Positions 24,911-34,036 of a stretch of 64,000 nt of DNA are shown in pieces; the stretch's first letter is position 1, and each line of letters starts with the position of its first letter. The position numbers were made by a program, and so were the translations under genes. The stretch spans positions 217,307 to 281,306 of the forward strand of contig JAKOQB010000143.1 in NCBI GenBank assembly GCA_029778535.1, read 5' to 3'. The notes below the pieces were generated by a model that saw only the letters and a program-made list of their open reading frames with translations, was not told where the DNA came from and did not search any database. The DNA comes from Pseudomonadota bacterium (GTDB lineage: Bacteria; Pseudomonadota; Gammaproteobacteria; Burkholderiales; Burkholderiaceae_F).

Positions 24911-27704
24911 CGATCGTCCCTTCACTGCGCTCGGTCTTCGCGTAGCGCACGGGCCGCAATTTCCCGAGCGCGGCGTAGCTCGCCTGCACCCACTTGTCGT
25001 AGATGCCCTTCGCCGACCGGCGCGCGTTCGCCTCGTGCAGCTCGATCGCCTTTTCCTCGAACGGATAGGCCTGCTCCTCGAGCAGCACGTTGTACTGCTC
25101 CAGTTCCACCTTCTTCAGCCCCTTGGGCCGCTGCGAGCCGAGCATCGCCTTGCCGAATTCGCCGTACAGCTCCGCGGTCTGGAACGTCGCGGCGGTCGAC
25201 ACTTCCGCCACGCCGTAGTCCGCCGCCAGTGCGTACGCCTTCAGCACCTCCTCCATCCGCGCCTTCTTCAGCTTCAGATTCTTCTGCAACGGCTCGACCA
25301 GCGCGACGCTGCGATACGAATCGCGCAGCGGCTCCGCCAGCGCCAGCGCCGCCTGCGCGCCCAGATAGCGGGTGCGGTCGGTGCGTGCGCTGCCGCCCGT
25401 CTGGTCGGCGTGCAGCACTTCCTTCATGCCGGCCAGGTGGCGCGCCGCATTGCCTTCCTTGCGTGCCAGCAGCGCCAGCCGGTAGCGCGCCTCGAGGTTG
25501 GCCTCGAACGGCTCGCGATACGCCTTCGCATACCGGTCATAGGCCTTGACGGCGGCCGCGGTCGCGCCGCCCTTCTCGTACAACTCGGCCGACTGCCACA
25601 GTGCGGCGCGCGCCAATTGCGGGTCCTTCTGCGTGGTGGAGATGCGGTCGAACTCCGCCGCGGCCTGCGCCCACTGGCCCTTCTCCGTGTACGCGACCGC
25701 GAGCTTGGCGGCGGCGTCCTGCGCCAGCGGATGATTCGGGTAGCTGCGGCGAAAGTCCTCCAGCGTGCGCGCCGCGCGGTCCCAGTCCTTGAGCGTCAGC
25801 AGCGCCGCGGCCGCGTCGTACTGCGCGGTCGCACGCACCGTCGACAGCGGCGCCGCGGTGGCCACGCGCTCGAAATGCGCGACCGCCTCGCCCAGCTTGC
25901 CCGCCGAGCGCGCCTGTTCGCCCTGCTTGTAGATCGACGCCGCCAGGCGCTCGGTCAGGTCCTTGCGGCTGGCGTCCTTCTCGTCGGTCAGCGCGAGCAC
26001 CGCGCCGTACATCTTCTCCGCCTGGTCGAACGCGTTGCGGTCGAAAGCCGCATGCGCGAGCACCAGCGACGCGACGCGGCGCTGTGCCGCGCCGGCGGGC
26101 GGCGTCAGCGCCAGCACCTGTTGCGCGACGGCCTCGGCGCGCTCGACATCGCGCAGCGCGTACAGCTTCTCCGCCGCGTTGGTCAGTACGGCGCCGGCGC
26201 GCGGATCCTTCGGGAACGTGCGCGCGAACTTCAGCTCGCTCTCGATCGCGGCTTGCCTGAGCTTGCCGCTGTCCGCCGCGCCGCGCTTCTCCTGTTCCGC
26301 GTACGCCAGCAGCGCGGCGTAGCCGGCGTCGGCGCTCTTGGCGTGCGGCGCATAGGCGTACGCGGACTTCTCGTACTCGACCGCGGCCTCGCCGAACCGC
26401 TTGCTCTCGAACAGAAGCTCGGCCAGCAGGAAGTTCGACTGCGCCGCCTGCGGATCCTGCGGGAACGACGTCAGGTATTCGCGATACCAGCGCGCCGCCT
26501 CCTGGTAATCCTCGGGCTTCTTCGACTTCTGCGCGGCGGCGTGGTGATGCTGCGCCAGCTCCGCCAGATGCATCTTGACCAGCGGCTGCGCGCGCTCCCA
26601 GCCGGCCGGGTTGGTCTTGCGGAACTCGCTCTTGACGCCGTAGCGCTCGACGTATTCCTTCTTGCCGTCGAGCGCCAGCGTGGCGAATCCGTTGCTCTGG
26701 TAGATATCGATCACGCGCGCCTGCAACACCGGCGCCTGCGGGTGCAGCGGATTGCGCCGGGCAAACGCGGCGAAGGTGTCGGCGGCATCCTTGATCCGCT
26801 CCTGCTTCAGGTAAAGCTCGCCGAGCTCCTGATAGACGCGGAACTCGTAGCCGCGCCGCAGCGGCGAATCGACGTAGGCCGCGATCGATTCCGCGCCCTG
26901 CAGGTTCTGCAGCGACAGGCTCACTACGCGGAAGGTGTCCTCGACCAGCTCGAAGTCCGCCCGCGTCAGCCCCGGCAGCTTCGCCAGTTCGACATCGCTG
27001 TCCCGTCCCGCCAGCTTCAGGTCGAGCACGCCGAAGAACGACTTCAGCCCGTCTTCCAGCCGACCCTGCTTGTACAGCGACCAGCCGTGCATGTAGAGCG
27101 ACCGCTCGTGATACGGCGTCTGCGTCTCGCTCCCGAGCACGGTCGTGAACGCCTTCTCGGCGCCGACGTAGTCGCGCGTGGTGAACAGCAGTTCGCCGCG
27201 GCGAAACTGCGCCTCGTCGCGGTACTTCGTCTGCGGGTACTTCTGCACCAGGGAGTCGAGCGTCTTCAGTGCAGTCTCGAGCTGTCCGCCGAGCTCGTAC
27301 GCGCGCGCCAGCTGGTACAGCACGCGGTCGTTGCTGGGGTCGTTCGGATAGGTCTTCAGAAAATCCTGGTAGCGCGCAATCGCGCCGCGGTAATCGGGGG
27401 CGCCGCCCGGCCCGCTCGCGCTGCGCGCGTCGGCCTGGTCCATCTCGAGGTCGCCGAGCCGACGCAGCGCTTCGAGCCGCTGCGAATCGCGCGGCGCCGC
27501 CTTCAGGAAGTCCTTGTACGCGGCGATCGCCTTCTCTTCGTTCGAGTCCACACCCTGGTCGGCGTCGATCGCGACCCGCCGCTTCTCCAGGCTCTTCAGC
27601 GTCGGCGCGTTGTCGGCCGCGTTCTTCTTCGTGCTCGCGCACGCGGCGAGCCCGGCCGCGACGAGCAGGACGATGCCGATGCGGGCGCTATTGCCGAACC
27701 GCAT
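24897..27704 (-). CDS. Large TPR-repeat lipoprotein (935 aa)
   Basis: The protein starts at ATG 27704 ([19 protein letters not shown]) with a lipobox LAAC (Cys about 22). The rest is almost entirely tetratricopeptide-like helix pairs, for example [20 protein letters not shown] and [20 protein letters not shown], making a long superhelical scaffold. Its size and place next to ExbB/ExbD genes match the large TPR proteins of the Myxococcus Glt complex. It is presumably anchored to a membrane leaflet facing the periplasm and links motor and outer-membrane parts. An ATG at 27713 is an alternative start. It overlaps the upstream TPR gene by 17 bases. Confidence 0.85.
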   Translation of the reverse strand: MRFGNSARIGIVLLVAAGLAACASTKKNAADNAPTLKSLEKRRVAIDADQGVDSNEEKAIAAYKDFLKAAPRDSQRLEALRRLGDLEMDQADARSASGPGGAPDYRGAIARYQDFLKTYPNDPSNDRVLYQLARAYELGGQLETALKTLDSLVQKYPQTKYRDEAQFRRGELLFTTRDYVGAEKAFTTVLGSETQTPYHERSLYMHGWSLYKQGRLEDGLKSFFGVLDLKLAGRDSDVELAKLPGLTRADFELVEDTFRVVSLSLQNLQGAESIAAYVDSPLRRGYEFRVYQELGELYLKQERIKDAADTFAAFARRNPLHPQAPVLQARVIDIYQSNGFATLALDGKKEYVERYGVKSEFRKTNPAGWERAQPLVKMHLAELAQHHHAAAQKSKKPEDYQEAARWYREYLTSFPQDPQAAQSNFLLAELLFESKRFGEAAVEYEKSAYAYAPHAKSADAGYAALLAYAEQEKRGAADSGKLRQAAIESELKFARTFPKDPRAGAVLTNAAEKLYALRDVERAEAVAQQVLALTPPAGAAQRRVASLVLAHAAFDRNAFDQAEKMYGAVLALTDEKDASRKDLTERLAASIYKQGEQARSAGKLGEAVAHFERVATAAPLSTVRATAQYDAAAALLTLKDWDRAARTLEDFRRSYPNHPLAQDAAAKLAVAYTEKGQWAQAAAEFDRISTTQKDPQLARAALWQSAELYEKGGATAAAVKAYDRYAKAYREPFEANLEARYRLALLARKEGNAARHLAGMKEVLHADQTGGSARTDRTRYLGAQAALALAEPLRDSYRSVALVEPLQKNLKLKKARMEEVLKAYALAADYGVAEVSTAATFQTAELYGEFGKAMLGSQRPKGLKKVELEQYNVLLEEQAYPFEEKAIELHEANARRSAKGIYDKWVQASYAALGKLRPVRYAKTERSEGTIDAIR

Positions 27705-29613
27705 TGCCCGCATCCTTGGCCATGTCCTTGGCCATGTCCTTGGCCACATAGGCCCGGTCGTAGATCTGCGCCACCGCGAAGCGCGCCTGGGTCGCGTATT
27801 CGGCCACGCGCTCCTTCTGGTGCAGCAGTTCGGCGGCCGCCAGCTCCTGCACGTGCTTCTGCTGCTCGGCCGCGAGCTGCTCGACGCGCGGAATCTGTGC
27901 CTGCACCTGCTTGGACAGAAGCGCGATGCGTTCGGCAAGCGCATCGAAGCGCGCCGGCTCGTCGCGCTGCGCCTGCGCGAGCGCGGCGTCGAGCGCGCGC
28001 GCCTGCGCCAGTTCGCCCTCGAGCGCCTTCATGTTCTTCTTCGCTTCCCACAGCCGCGGATGGAACTGCATCGTCAGCCGCCAGCTCAGTGCGCCGGCCA
28101 CGCGGCGATAGCGGTCGCGCGCGGCGGCGACGTCGGGATCGTTGCCGTCGCGCTCGATGATCTCGCGCACGCGCGCCAGGCGTTCGACCAGGTCGCGCTC
28201 CTTCGCGTCGGCCAGCGCATGCACGTCGGAGTCGCGCTCGACGCGCGCGAGTTCCGCCGCCAGATCGCTGCAGCGGCGCTCGAGCGCCGCGATGTTCAGT
28301 GAGCGTTCCTTCTCCCGTACCTGCGGCAGCCGCGCGTCGTACGCCTGGCGGCGGTTGGCGAGCATGTCGCCGAACACGCCGAGCTTGTCCTGCCATTCGC
28401 GCAGGTTGCGTTCGAGGAAGCGCAGGTCGCGGTAGTTCTTGAACGCCTCCTGGAATTCGTGCTGCGCCAGGATCTGCGCCAGATGTCCGGCGTGCGGCAT
28501 CTGCGGCAACTGCTGGATGTTCCAGAACCAGCCCATTTCGTCGCCGGGATTGAGCCGCAGCAGGTCCTCGACCAGCTTGCCGGCGCGGATCGCGGCGACC
28601 GATTCGTCGAGGTCGGTGCTCTCGCGTTCGAACACCGTCACCGCTTCCTCGTAGAGCTTCAGCGACTGCCCGTACGCGCCGAGCTCCGCCAGCGCGTACG
28701 GCACCGCGAGCTTGGCCTCCAGAACGGCGCTGTCGCCGCTGTCGCGCTGGGCGAGTTCCAACCACGGCACCAGCGCCACCTTCGGCTGGTTCATCGCCGC
28801 CGCGGCCCAGCCGAAGCCGAGAAGCGCCTTGTTTGCCTGCAGTCCCGCCAGCCGCACCCGCTCCAGATACGTGCGCGCCTGCTGCGGCGTGTTCTCCTGC
28901 AGGGCCGCGTAGCCGAGCGCGACGTTCGCCTTGTCGCGCAGGCTCTTCATTTCCTCGTTCGTCGCCGGCGTGCGGCCGATCTCGTCGAGGAGCCGCGCGC
29001 CGCGCGCCGTCTCGCCGCTCTTGATCAGCGCCACGCCGAGGTTGTAGCGCGCGTACTGGCCGGTCAGTCCCTTGCCGGGTTGCACCGTGGCGAGCACCTG
29101 CGCGGCGCCGGCATAGTCCTGGCGCGCCATCAGCAGCTGCGCGCGCAGCAGCACGCGATCCTCCTCGAGGTCGCCCGGCAGCGGCTTGTCGATGCGGCCG
29201 ATCGCATCCTCCGCCTCGGCGAGGTAGCCGCGCTGGTAGCGGATCTTGGCCAGATAGAACCACGCGCGGTCGCGCACCGCCGGCAGCGCGCCCTTTTCGA
29301 TCAGCTGCGCGAAGATCTGCCCCGCTTCGCGGTGCAGCCCATAGGACAGGAACAGGCCGCCGCGCAGCACTTCGGCTTCGTCCTCGTGCTGCGGCAGCCG
29401 CGTGAAGTGCTGCGACACCATCAGGTTCGTCACCGAGGTGAAGTAGCGGTCCTGGAAGAAATAGAACAGGCTGTCGCCGTAGTGCGGCGCCTTGATCACG
29501 TGGGGCTGCGCCTCGGCCGCCGACGCTGTGCCGGCGGCAACCGTCAGCGCAAACGCCACGGCAACGGTCAGCCGGCGCAGCGCTCTAATCGGATTGAAAG
29601 GAACGCGCGTCAC
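27688..29613 (-). CDS. Exported TPR/coiled-coil protein (641 aa)
   Basis: The protein begins with a signal peptide (TVAVAFALTVAAGTASAAEA) and so is periplasmic. Residues 60-330 are TPR-like (AWFYLAKIRYQRGYLAEAED, YARYNLGVALIKSGETARGA). Residues about 400-600 are charged and heptad-rich, predicted coiled coil (ERRCSDLAAELARVERDSDV, LLSKQVQAQIPRVEQLAAEQ). Near the C-terminus a 12-base tandem repeat gives MAKD in series. The gene overlaps the next TPR lipoprotein by 17 bases and follows the 181-aa gene after 3 bases. No enzyme domain is visible; a scaffold role is inferred. Confidence 0.82.
   Translation of the reverse strand: MTRVPFNPIRALRRLTVAVAFALTVAAGTASAAEAQPHVIKAPHYGDSLFYFFQDRYFTSVTNLMVSQHFTRLPQHEDEAEVLRGGLFLSYGLHREAGQIFAQLIEKGALPAVRDRAWFYLAKIRYQRGYLAEAEDAIGRIDKPLPGDLEEDRVLLRAQLLMARQDYAGAAQVLATVQPGKGLTGQYARYNLGVALIKSGETARGARLLDEIGRTPATNEEMKSLRDKANVALGYAALQENTPQQARTYLERVRLAGLQANKALLGFGWAAAAMNQPKVALVPWLELAQRDSGDSAVLEAKLAVPYALAELGAYGQSLKLYEEAVTVFERESTDLDESVAAIRAGKLVEDLLRLNPGDEMGWFWNIQQLPQMPHAGHLAQILAQHEFQEAFKNYRDLRFLERNLREWQDKLGVFGDMLANRRQAYDARLPQVREKERSLNIAALERRCSDLAAELARVERDSDVHALADAKERDLVERLARVREIIERDGNDPDVAAARDRYRRVAGALSWRLTMQFHPRLWEAKKNMKALEGELAQARALDAALAQAQRDEPARFDALAERIALLSKQVQAQIPRVEQLAAEQQKHVQELAAAELLHQKERVAEYATQARFAVAQIYDRAYVAKDMAKDMAKDAGNAVRQ
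27714..27746. repeat. 12-base tandem repeat, about 2.75 units
   Basis: The plus-strand unit CCTTGGCCATGT occurs twice in full and once in part. On the coding strand it encodes repeated Met-Ala-Lys-Asp in the last residues of the 641-aa TPR protein, just before the start codon of the next gene. Because the unit is a multiple of 3, copy-number change by slippage would not shift the reading frame. Confidence 0.8.
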
Positions 29614-29616
29614 CGA

Positions 29617-30162
29617 TCACTGCCACACTTTGACTTCGAACTCCGGCTGCAGCTTGCCCTGGGAGTCCTTGATCTGCAGCTCGACGTACTTGGGCTCGGT
29701 GCCCTTGTCGATCGTCAGCGTCGCGCCGCGCTTGTAGTCGCGGTCGTGCGGGCCCTTGCCGGTGAAGAACGCCGTGAGCTCGTGCTTGCCGGCCTTCAGA
29801 TTCCCCAGGTACAGCCGCTGCACGCCGCCGCGATGCAGCGCCTGCACCTCGGCCGGCGTGTACAGGTAGTTGCTGACGATCTTGTCGTCGAGCTTGACCT
29901 GCACCGAGTCGAGCGAGAACAGCTTGCCCACGTCCATCGACAGGAACACGGCGACCTGCGTGTTGGCCGGGAACAGCAGTTCCTCCTCCAGCACCAGCAG
30001 GTCGCGGTTCAGGCGGATCACGTCGCCCTTGGCGTCCTGGATGCGGTTGTCGAGGCTGGCCGACTCGGGGCTGCCCGCCGTCACCGAGGCCACATCGGCG
30101 GCGAGCGCCGAAGCCGCGATCGCGATCGACGCGGCCAGGATCAGGAGGATTCGTTTCAACAT
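29617..30162 (-). CDS. Exported 181-aa protein of unknown function
   Basis: A clear signal peptide (LKRILLILAASIAIAASALA) leads to a mature protein of about 160 residues. It has a short helical start (ASLDNRIQDAKGDVIRLNRD, LLVLEEELLFPANTQVAVFL) and then a beta-rich domain with SLDSVQVKLDDKIVSNYLYT, LYLGNLKAGKHELTAFFTGK and a C-terminal YVELQIKDSQ. The last part looks like an Ig- or carbohydrate-binding-like beta sandwich, but I cannot name the family. It lies between the DUF3570 and TPR genes with 9- and 3-base gaps, so it belongs to the same machine. Confidence 0.75.
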   Translation of the reverse strand: MLKRILLILAASIAIAASALAADVASVTAGSPESASLDNRIQDAKGDVIRLNRDLLVLEEELLFPANTQVAVFLSMDVGKLFSLDSVQVKLDDKIVSNYLYTPAEVQALHRGGVQRLYLGNLKAGKHELTAFFTGKGPHDRDYKRGATLTIDKGTEPKYVELQIKDSQGKLQPEFEVKVWQ

Positions 30163-30171
30163 GGCTTGCTC

Positions 30172-31302
30172 TCAGAAGTTGGCCGTGACGAACACTTCCA
30201 GCACGTTGGCGTTGAACGAATACGGGCTGCCGGTGCGGAGGTCGGTGAAGTCGCTGTACTTGAAGTGCAGCAGCTCGTACGCGGTGTTGAACTTGATCTC
30301 GTAGCGGCCCGGCTGTTTCTTCGCGGTGTACGACGCCTTGAAGCCGACGCCGATGCTGGTGAAGGTGCCGAGCTGGCGGTTGCGCGTGATGTACGTCGTC
30401 TCGGTCGTGAAGTTGTCGCTGTAAAAAAGCGCCCTGCGCTGCGAGTTGAAGCGCAGGTAGCCGTCGGCCAGCAGGTCCGCGCCGAGATAGCGGCTGTAGC
30501 CCAGCTCCGCGGTGTGCGCGCGGACGTTCCACGTGTCCCAGAAGTAGCGGTACTCCGCGCGCATCGCGTCGCGCTTGCCCAGATCGCCGACGACGCGGAA
30601 CTGCACCGCGCGGCTGGTGCGCGTGGTCGGCAGCCGCTCGGGCACCGCGGCACCGAACACGCGCGCGGCGCGGTACGGGCTGCCGAGGTAGCCGTCGTCG
30701 GCGACGATCTCCGTGTTCACGCTCGCCAGCCAGCGCGGCGTCAGGATCTGCGTGGCCCCGAGCCGGTAGCGCCAGTGTGTCGCGCGCTCGTTGAAGGTCG
30801 GGTCGTTGTGCCGCTTGACCGTGTCGGCCGCGCGGGTGAAGCCGAGCGCGACGGTCGCCATGCCGCCGAACACGTCCTGCGCGACGTCGAAGTTGACCGT
30901 GTTGGCCGTGTAGTCGGGCTCGCGGCTGGTCGCCAGCGACAGGCTCATCAATGAATCGCGGTACGCGTAGTCCGCGCCGACGCTGTATTCGTTGCGCGTC
31001 TCCTTGAACGGGCTCGCGGTGGTGACCACGTCGATCGAGGCGTTGCTGACGATGTCGGCGTAGTACGACCCGGTCAGCGACACCTTGTCGGCGAGGCTCT
31101 TGCGCACCAGCAGCGCCGGACCCCACGCGCGCACGCCGCCGCCGTCGTACACGTGCAGCAGCGCGTCGGCGCGATCCTCCGGCAACTGCGCGGCGCCTGC
31201 GCCGTGCGTGGCCAGCGCGCCGCCCAACAGGCCGGCCAGCAGATCGAGCAGCCGTTGTCTGAATGCGCGGACGAACCTCAGCCAGCGGCTAATTGCAGCC
31301 AC
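30172..31302 (-). CDS. DUF3570 outer-membrane beta-barrel protein
   Basis: The 376-residue protein has an N-terminal export segment (LLDLLAGLLGGALATHGAGA), then alternating amphipathic strands with aromatic girdles (KVSLTGSYYADIVSNASIDV, NEYSVGADYAYRDSLMSLSL) and ends VLEVFVTANF, the C-terminal Phe typical of outer-membrane barrels. The early DALLHVYDGGGVRAWGPALL matches DUF3570, which regularly neighbours DUF4266, TlpA and ApbE genes. The GTG start at 31302 has GGAGG five bases upstream and overlaps the DUF4266 gene by 14 bases. The transported or bound ligand is unknown. Confidence 0.87.
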   Translation of the reverse strand: MAAISRWLRFVRAFRQRLLDLLAGLLGGALATHGAGAAQLPEDRADALLHVYDGGGVRAWGPALLVRKSLADKVSLTGSYYADIVSNASIDVVTTASPFKETRNEYSVGADYAYRDSLMSLSLATSREPDYTANTVNFDVAQDVFGGMATVALGFTRAADTVKRHNDPTFNERATHWRYRLGATQILTPRWLASVNTEIVADDGYLGSPYRAARVFGAAVPERLPTTRTSRAVQFRVVGDLGKRDAMRAEYRYFWDTWNVRAHTAELGYSRYLGADLLADGYLRFNSQRRALFYSDNFTTETTYITRNRQLGTFTSIGVGFKASYTAKKQPGRYEIKFNTAYELLHFKYSDFTDLRTGSPYSFNANVLEVFVTANF

Positions 31303-31507
31303 AGCCGCCTCCCTGCACGCCGGTGGCGCCGCGCGCGCCCTCGCGCACCTCGTACACGTGCGCGCGGTGCTTGTCCGCCAGCGGATCGCGCGCGGCCTTC
31401 ATGATCGGATCGGCCAGGCGCTCGCGCTCGTACGGTTTCACCCACGGCTCGAGCGCGCAGCCCGCGAGCAGCGCGGCCAGAGCCGCGGCAACAATCAGTG
31501 TCTTCAT
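31289..31507 (-). CDS. DUF4266 small lipoprotein
   Basis: This 72-residue protein has a lipoprotein signal peptide (KTLIVAAALAALLAGC) and a mature part with EPWVKPYERERLADPIM, ending in the family signature GVQGGGCGCN. DUF4266 proteins are small lipoproteins that travel with DUF3570 barrels. The terminal GCGC could bind a metal or cofactor or be a thiol site for the adjacent thioredoxin (inference). It overlaps the TlpA gene by 4 bases and the DUF3570 gene by 14. Confidence 0.9.
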   Translation of the reverse strand: MKTLIVAAALAALLAGCALEPWVKPYERERLADPIMKAARDPLADKHRAHVYEVREGARGATGVQGGGCGCN

Positions 31508-31989
31508 TCCTTCAGCAGCTCCCGGATCTGCTTCTCATAGGTGTTCTCGTAGCCGTCCTTGTAGCCGAGGTGGATGAAGCGCACGCGGCCGTCGCGATCG
31601 ATCAGCACCGTCGACGGCATCGTCGCCAGGTCGTACAGGTGGCTCACCTTCTTGTCGGTGTCGAGCAGCACCGGGAACTTCAGCCCGAGCTTGGTCGACA
31701 GCCCCGCGGCGTTGCGGGCGTCGTCGTCGATGTTCACGCCGAGCAGGGTGAAGCCCGCCGCGCGGTACTTCTCGTACAGGCGGTTCAGGTGCGGCATTTC
31801 CTGCCGGCACGGCCCGCACCACGTGGCCCAGAAGTTCACCAGCACCACGCGGCCGCGCTGCTCCTGCAGGCGCAGGTTCGGTCCGTCGAGCGAGCGCAGG
31901 GTGAAATCGGGCGCGGCGCGGTCGGTCGAAACCGCCGCGGCGACGCTGCAGAGCGTGCTCAGCGCCAGGGTCAGCAGGATCCGGATCAT
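31504..31989 (-). CDS. TlpA-like periplasmic thioredoxin
   Basis: The 161-residue protein has a signal peptide (ILLTLALSTLCSVAAA) and one thioredoxin fold with the redox-active ATWCGPCRQE (Cys about residues 58 and 61), the TlpA/ResA hallmark PDFTLRSLDG before it and the cis-Pro segment TMPSTVLID after it. It should reduce or maintain thiols in the periplasm, for example CXXCH apocytochromes or the GCGC tail of DUF4266, both made from the same operon. It overlaps DUF4266 by ATGA. Confidence 0.92.
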   Translation of the reverse strand: MIRILLTLALSTLCSVAAAVSTDRAAPDFTLRSLDGPNLRLQEQRGRVVLVNFWATWCGPCRQEMPHLNRLYEKYRAAGFTLLGVNIDDDARNAAGLSTKLGLKFPVLLDTDKKVSHLYDLATMPSTVLIDRDGRVRFIHLGYKDGYENTYEKQIRELLKE

Positions 31990-32004
31990 CGTCGCTGTCC
32001 GTCG

Positions 32005-32643
32005 TCAGAAGAAGAAAGTCACCCCGGCGGTCAGCTCGAGGTTCTGCGTATTGCGCCGCTTGCCGAGGATGTCGAGCGAGAACACGTGGTCGCGCATGTC
32101 GACCTGCAGCGCGGCCCAGTCGCGCAGAAACATGCGCCAGCCGAGGCCGAAGTTGAACGTCTGCCGCCGCTGCTCGAGGAAGCGCGTGCTGCCGATGCCG
32201 CCGATCAGATAAAGCGCGGTGGCCTTCGCGATGTTGCGGCCGATGAAGACCTCGCCCGGCAGCACGTTGTAGCCGGCCGAGACGTTGTAGTAGGACAGCG
32301 TCTGCTTCTCGCTCGGGAAGATGCCGCCGGGCAGGATCAGGCGGAAATCCTGGTCGGTGACGCGCGTCGCCGCATACACAGCCTCGACGAACACGTCCTC
32401 GGTGATGTGGTAGCCGAGCCGCACGCCGGCGACGAGGCTGGAGCCGAAGTTCTGCGTGCCGTACGTGCCGGTGAACGCGCCCAGTTCGATGTCGTTCGAC
32501 GGAATGCGCGGCTTGCGGATGTCGCGCCGGTCGACCTGAGGCTCGATCACCTGCTGCGCCGTGGATTGCTGCGCGCGTGCCAGCGGCGTCACTGCGCCCA
32601 GCGCCAGCGCCAGCAGTGCGATCGCGATCGTTCTTGTCTGCAT
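32005..32643 (-). CDS. Outer-membrane beta-barrel protein
   Basis: The 212-residue protein has a signal peptide (TIAIALLALALGAVTPLARA), a short linker (RKPRIPSNDIELGAFTGTYG), eight or so barrel strands, and the terminal LELTAGVTFFF. The pattern fits the outer-membrane beta-barrel domain TIGR04565, often found in Myxococcus gliding and related clusters. An ATG at 32661, sharing a base with the preceding stop, is in frame, but the start at 32643 gives the more normal signal peptide. It pairs with the next barrel gene upstream, so the machine may have two outer-membrane pores. Confidence 0.82.
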   Translation of the reverse strand: MQTRTIAIALLALALGAVTPLARAQQSTAQQVIEPQVDRRDIRKPRIPSNDIELGAFTGTYGTQNFGSSLVAGVRLGYHITEDVFVEAVYAATRVTDQDFRLILPGGIFPSEKQTLSYYNVSAGYNVLPGEVFIGRNIAKATALYLIGGIGSTRFLEQRRQTFNFGLGWRMFLRDWAALQVDMRDHVFSLDILGKRRNTQNLELTAGVTFFF

Positions 32644-32660
32644 GTGTCGCTCGTCACCCA

Positions 32661-33428
32661 TCAGAAGAAGAATGAAAGTCCGGCCGTGATCGCGCGGTAT
32701 TCGCTGGTGCGGCGGTCGGACAGGAACGCGGTGTACAGCGTGTAGTCGACGCGCGCGACGAAGCGCTCGGTCAGGTGGAAGCGGACGCCGATCATCGCGT
32801 TGGCGAGCTTGGCGTCGGTGGTCGTCGCGCCGACCAGGCTCGCGACCGGAATGTTCCTGAACTTGCCCACCCCGATGCCGATGAACGGCGCCAGGCGCCG
32901 ATCGGAGAACGGCTCCGCCAGCAGGTTCAGGTGCCAGAAGTCGGTGCCGGAGAACAAACCCTGCACCTGCCCGATCGTCGCCTCGACCGCGAACGCGTCG
33001 GCGAGCTTGTAGCCGGTCCACAGCTTCAGCATCGGCTCCGACTTGAACTGGCCCCACGCGCCGCCGAACTCGAGCCGGCGGCGCAGGTAGTCGTCGAGCG
33101 CGATGTCGCGGAACGTCTTCTTGCCGCCGGCTTCGGTCAGCGTGGTCTCGAGTTGCGCGCGCTGCACCCAGCCGACCCTGCCGTTCTCCGTGCGCACGCG
33201 ATACCAGTCGGTGTGGCGCAGCTCGATCTCGATCCACTCGTGGCGCGAGGCGACGTGAAAGATCGGATAGCCGCGCCCCGGTCCCGTGCGCAGCTCGATG
33301 TACGGATCGGCGATCTGCACCCGCTCCGCATCGCGTGCCAGCGCCGGCGCGCCGGCGAGCGCGACCCACAGCGCGACGATGCGAGCCAGCCACAGAAGCC
33401 ACCCGCCGTGAATCAGTTGGTGTTGCAC
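32661..33428 (-). CDS. SH3-domain plus outer-membrane barrel protein
   Basis: The 255-residue protein has a signal peptide (LARIVALWVALAGAPALA), then a bacterial SH3 domain (PYIELRTGPGRGYPIFHVAS, WYRVRTENGRVGWVQRAQLE) at about residues 40-95, and then a barrel like that of the neighbouring gene, ending AITAGLSFFF. Bacterial SH3 domains often bind peptidoglycan or peptide ligands, so this protein may tie an outer-membrane pore to the wall. It overlaps the upstream lipoprotein gene by 16 bases. Confidence 0.85.
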   Translation of the reverse strand: MQHQLIHGGWLLWLARIVALWVALAGAPALARDAERVQIADPYIELRTGPGRGYPIFHVASRHEWIEIELRHTDWYRVRTENGRVGWVQRAQLETTLTEAGGKKTFRDIALDDYLRRRLEFGGAWGQFKSEPMLKLWTGYKLADAFAVEATIGQVQGLFSGTDFWHLNLLAEPFSDRRLAPFIGIGVGKFRNIPVASLVGATTTDAKLANAMIGVRFHLTERFVARVDYTLYTAFLSDRRTSEYRAITAGLSFFF

Positions 33429-34036
33429 GTTCCTGCTTTCGGGTCCGGCGGCGTGAACATGTTGTAAGCGGCGGTGCTGAATTCATCCTGCCCTTGCGGC
33501 ACCGGATGGCTGATCCAGTACTCGATCAGCTTGACGTTCGGGTCCTGCACGCTGGTGAAGATGAGCCCCCCGCCGTGCAGAACGCCCATCACCAGCGGCT
33601 TGATCAGCAGGCGGCTGGACAGCGGCGCCTCGAACACGACCTCGCCCTGCGCCGAGTAGAAGTTCTTGTAGATGTCCATCGCGCGCATCGCGTCCGGCGT
33701 GTTGGCCGGATCGGTCACGTCGACGGTCTGCGCGTTGGCGATGATGCGGAATGCACCGCCGGTGCCGCTCGCGTTGTCGTGGCAGCCCGCGCCGGCGCAG
33801 GTGTTGGTCGACACCACGCCGTTGATGTTGGTCTGCAGCGGCGTCAGGAAGATCGGATAGACGCAGCGCTGGAAGTAGACGAACGACAGCTTCTTGCCGG
33901 ACGCGGCCGGCGGATTGCTCACCAGCGGCGGATTGCCGAAGGGATTGCCCGAGCCGCCGCAGGCGGCAAGGGCGGTCGCCGCCAGCGCGGCGACCGCCCA
34001 AGTGCGCCACCGAAGTTGTACTGCCCTTCTGGTCAT
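33413..34036 (-). CDS. Lipoprotein with CX4CH haem-like motif
   Basis: The 207-residue protein starts at ATG 34036 and has a lipobox in AALAATALAACGG (Cys about 25). One CX4CH motif lies around residue 68 (NTCAGAGCHDN), a form that binds c-type haem in some multihaem cytochromes. The residues after it (GGAFRIIANAQTVDVTDP) and a late HGGGLIFTSVQDPN are reminiscent of cytochrome-like surface proteins. It overlaps the PD40 cytochrome gene by 4 bases, so both are probably made together as an exported electron-carrier pair. Haem attachment is inferred from the motif only. Confidence 0.75.
   Translation of the reverse strand: MTRRAVQLRWRTWAVAALAATALAACGGSGNPFGNPPLVSNPPAASGKKLSFVYFQRCVYPIFLTPLQTNINGVVSTNTCAGAGCHDNASGTGGAFRIIANAQTVDVTDPANTPDAMRAMDIYKNFYSAQGEVVFEAPLSSRLLIKPLVMGVLHGGGLIFTSVQDPNVKLIEYWISHPVPQGQDEFSTAAYNMFTPPDPKAGTCNTN

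Noticed and set aside
24582..28160. Plus-strand open frame of 1192 codons opposite the TPR genes
   Set aside because: It is Arg/Leu/Ala-rich with no domain, and is fully explained as the complement of the TPR lipoprotein genes.
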